Of a stretch of 64,000 bases of DNA, positions 61,477 to 64,000 are shown piece after piece. This stretch comes from Deroplatys truncata (taxonomy: Eukaryota; Arthropoda; Insecta; Mantodea; Mantidae). The DNA lies in contig CM060984.1 in assembly GCA_030765065.1 (NCBI GenBank), forward strand, positions 101,351,488 to 101,415,487, written 5' to 3'. A program made the translations under genes and the position numbers. Under the pieces are notes generated by a model. It made no database searches, had not been told where the DNA came from, and saw only the letters and a list, made by a program, of their open reading frames with translations. Positions within the stretch are counted from its first letter, which is position 1; each line of letters opens with the position of its first letter.

Positions 61477-62160
61477 CGCAAAAAGAGAACAATGTCGGTT
61501 TAGTGGGATGTGCTTTTGTTACTTACAATCAAATCAAGGAAATCCACTTCACTTTGCTGCGGCTTGCTCCGATGTATTTTGTATTTCAAGCTGAACTTGT
61601 TGCAATTTTACAAGCAGTCAGGTGGTCCATTCTTAATGGGATTAATGCATACATAGAGATTCCCAGTCGGTTCTACTATATATTTCTGATAAATACAATT
61701 TACATTCCATTGCCATTGAAATTATATTTCTTCTTCGGAAATATGAGGTCACATATGCGTTTTGTGGGTACGTGGCCATACGGGAATAGCAAAAAATGAA
61801 AAGGCGGATGAACTAACAAAGTTAGTAATTGTGATAGATGCAGGATATAGTTATTCACTCTGTCCTATTTCATACGTCAAGCAAAAGATTCATCAACACT
61901 TATTGGAATTGCAGCGTTAATGGTTCTGTGGCCAAAAAAATAAAAATGTTCCTTCCTAATGTGCAAGATTGTTTAAACTGTAAATTATTTGTAACAGACT
62001 TCATCATTACTCAATTTCTCACTGGACATGGAAAATATGGTGCTTATTTTGAAATATTCAAGATAAATAGTGCAAAAGGTTCCTTGTGTATGTGTAAAGA
62101 TAGCCAAACATAGAACATTCGCTTTTTCATACGCTACTCTTTGAAAGAAAGATATTTTAT
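61420..62160 (+). pseudogene. LINE ribonuclease H and C-terminal remnant
   Basis: FADGSRTQKENNVGLVGCAF, then VFQAELVAILQAVRWSILNG, then in a second frame WVRGHTGIAKNEKADELTK at about 61764-61821. DGS, QAEL and WV.GH.GI..NE.AD are the RNase H motifs found at the C-terminus of R1/I-type LINEs. The later sequence (PISYVKQKIHQH) matches the usual continuation. Frameshifts and stops mark it as dead. Confidence 0.8.
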
Positions 62161-62370
62161 TTAAGATTTCATGTTTCAGACTGTAACCTAATTTACAATG
62201 CTCCATTATTTACATTATTTCATAAGAAATTTTGTTTAATTGAATTTGTCAAATTTGGCCGCTACATCTTTACATGTTTATAATATTTTAATTTTACTTG
62301 TAAACTAATTTGTTAATTTTGTGTATCTATAACCCTAATATACTCTGTAAGATCAGGTTTCTACAAGTTC

Positions 62371-62383
62371 GAATAACAACAAC

Positions 62384-62414
<31 letters not shown>

Positions 62415-62463
62415 TGCAATAGAAAAGGAGTTGAGAGTGTGGAGAGCTACAAATGTGTGTACC

Positions 62464-62525
<62 letters not shown>
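62371..62525. repeat. (AAT)n and (TTA)n microsatellite pair
   Basis: An (AAT)n run at about 62383-62411 and a long (TTA)n at 62465-62525, separated by about 55 unique bases. Because AAT and ATT are complementary, the pair could form a hairpin. Confidence 0.95.
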
Positions 62526-62526
<1 letters not shown>

Positions 62527-62647
62527 TCATTTTAAGGAGAATATATCCTAACTCATCAAGAGTAAAGACAACTTTTGATGAGTAAAATAATTCACATTGT
62601 TTCCATAATATTTATAAACAGGGAGAGATTACTTAAGCTTGACTTAG

Positions 62648-62832
62648 ATTTTTACTTTCTCTACTTCGTATAGTAAGTAGGGGAAGTATTGTATTACACC
62701 CAAAAATTCGATACCGAGATTTCACCGGAAATATATGTTTTGAGACCCCTGAATCCAAAAAAAGCATTTTTGGAAACATGTCCGTGTGTGTGTCTGTGTG
62801 TGTGTGTCTGCGTGTGTGTGTGTGTGTGTGTC

Positions 62833-62868
<36 letters not shown>

Positions 62869-63550
62869 TGTGAATAGCATAACTCAGAAACGAACAGTCG
62901 GATAAACACCAAACTTGGTATTTAGGTTCAGTATCTTCCAGAGATGCGACACGAAGGTTTTCAAGAAAATCCCCCCACCCCAGATTACTCTTTACATGGA
63001 ACATTTTTCGAAAATTTTAATTTTCTCAAAAATGACTAACGATTTTGATTAAAATATATGTTTAAGATATTTTCATGACAAATGAAATGTATATCTCGAA
63101 TCTACAGGGAATACTCCAAAAGTATTCTTCATTGTGAACGACTTTTGCATAACTGGTAAACCATAAGAGATAGACAAAATTTTACTACATAAAAAAACGT
63201 AGATCGCGTTAAAATACACAATTTATGTCATACATTTTTTTGTTGAATGAACCATTTTCGAGATATTGCTTGTTATTCCCTTAAATTTTCCAATACTTTT
63301 TCTCAAATGGGAATTCGTTATTCATTTTTTTTATGTCCTGGACATGCAAAGAGAATGGAATGCGCCACATAGCAACCAGCTCTTAAAAGATTTGACTATC
63401 GCTTAAAGCCTACCAATTCCCCTTGCATCTACAAGAAAATTAGCAATAAGATTAACATCTCGATTAACATGAAGCATACGGAGAATAAGCGTTTGTAAAA
63501 ATAGTTTGTACAAGAGTAGAGAAAGTCATGTGAGTGTAACACATCAGATT
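62648..63550 (+). mobile_element. R900 repeat, full-length copy
   Basis: From TTTTTACTTTCTCTACTTCG to GTAGAGAAAGTCATGTGAGT, GTAACACATCAGA, about 900 bp, with an expanded GT microsatellite at 62783-62871. AGATTTTT occurs on both sides, a possible target duplication. Confidence 0.9.
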
Positions 63551-64000
63551 TTTTTATACCAATATGTCTTAATAACTTTTATACGGCCATATTTATATGC
63601 ATATTAAAGAAGTTTTCAATGAAAAAATCTATAGATATAACAGGGACTATTAACGCATAAAATCCCTGTCCCTAGGCATTACATAAGTTTTCCCAGGTGG
63701 CCTTGCTCCATTTTGTCGCGGTCCAAGTCGGGTTATGGGAACTTCCGTCGACTCAGGTCAAGGGAACCTGCGACTTCCTGTCGATGAGGCAATAAACAGA
63801 CGCTCTCTGAAGATGTCTGTTTTACGTCTGATCTCCCGCTACGCAGCAGCACAGCGACCTTCCTGAACCAGGCACAAGGTGAATAAGCCTTAAAATATCG
63901 CGATCCGTGTAAATCTGTTGTCTGGACGTTTAATTCGTCAGAGAACAGGAAAAAGCTACCTCACAGATATGTTTGTAGGCGACAGAAAGTATGTGCATCC
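63551..64000. other. unassigned, GC-richer segment at window edge
   Basis: 63700-63950 is less AT-rich than its surroundings but shows no recognised motif, reading frame or RNA. It could be an upstream exon or UTR or another repeat. Confidence 0.3.

Noticed and set aside
62633-63004. 123-codon His/Thr-repeat protein
   Set aside because: It is the GT microsatellite of an R900 copy read as (TH)n.
62648-63550. R900 as a Helitron
   Set aside because: The 5' TCTCTACTA is suggestive, but the 3' end lacks CTRR and the short inverted match at both ends does not fit.

Overview
The window is eukaryotic, AT-rich, intron-dominated DNA, almost certainly from an insect. Its coding exons match an insect TRPC channel (TRPgamma-like) and an insect myosin light chain kinase (Strn-Mlck-like). 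The mobile elements are also insect-type: mariners, hAT-like elements, Jockey/R1-type LINEs, tRNA-derived SINEs and LTRs. The large introns and dense decayed repeats would suit a hemimetabolous or polyneopteran insect, but that is inference. There is no operon, CRISPR array or prokaryotic feature.

Layout. Positions 1-8671 hold the 5' part of a TRPC gene on the minus strand: a 5'UTR/start exon and two N-terminal exons with the ankyrin region. The gene continues past position 1. A possible extra 5'UTR exon lies near 15223. Positions 8672-28228 are intergenic, or partly TRPC 5' intron, and are rich in repeats. Here a hAT-like element (17044-22336, 8-bp target duplication) contains a DD34D mariner (about 17235-21554), which in turn contains a rearranged LINE cluster (about 18340-21350). 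From 28229 to at least 49840 lies the minus-strand 3' half of the myosin light chain kinase gene. Four kinase exons join in phase. They can then splice to either of two different C-terminal exons: a 404-codon Ser/Pro-rich tail, or a short tail with the classical calmodulin-binding helix. The kinase introns hold a LINE fragment, a mariner split by a SINE, two LTR types, several SINEs and many copies of one ~0.9-kb non-autonomous repeat, called R900 here. Positions 49841-64000 show no recognised exon and are further intron or upstream sequence packed with R900 copies and LINE debris.

The two genes are independent. TRPC proteins are cation channels of the plasma membrane; MLCK is a Ca2+/calmodulin-regulated kinase of myosin. 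The most interesting signals are the mutually exclusive MLCK C-termini (one without the calmodulin-binding helix), the 5S-rRNA-like blocks in a LINE 3' region, the nested transposons with readable target duplications, and the self-nesting R900 family that carries a GT microsatellite at a fixed internal position. I did not find convincing evidence of a wholly new gene system. Most of the rest is decayed repeat.
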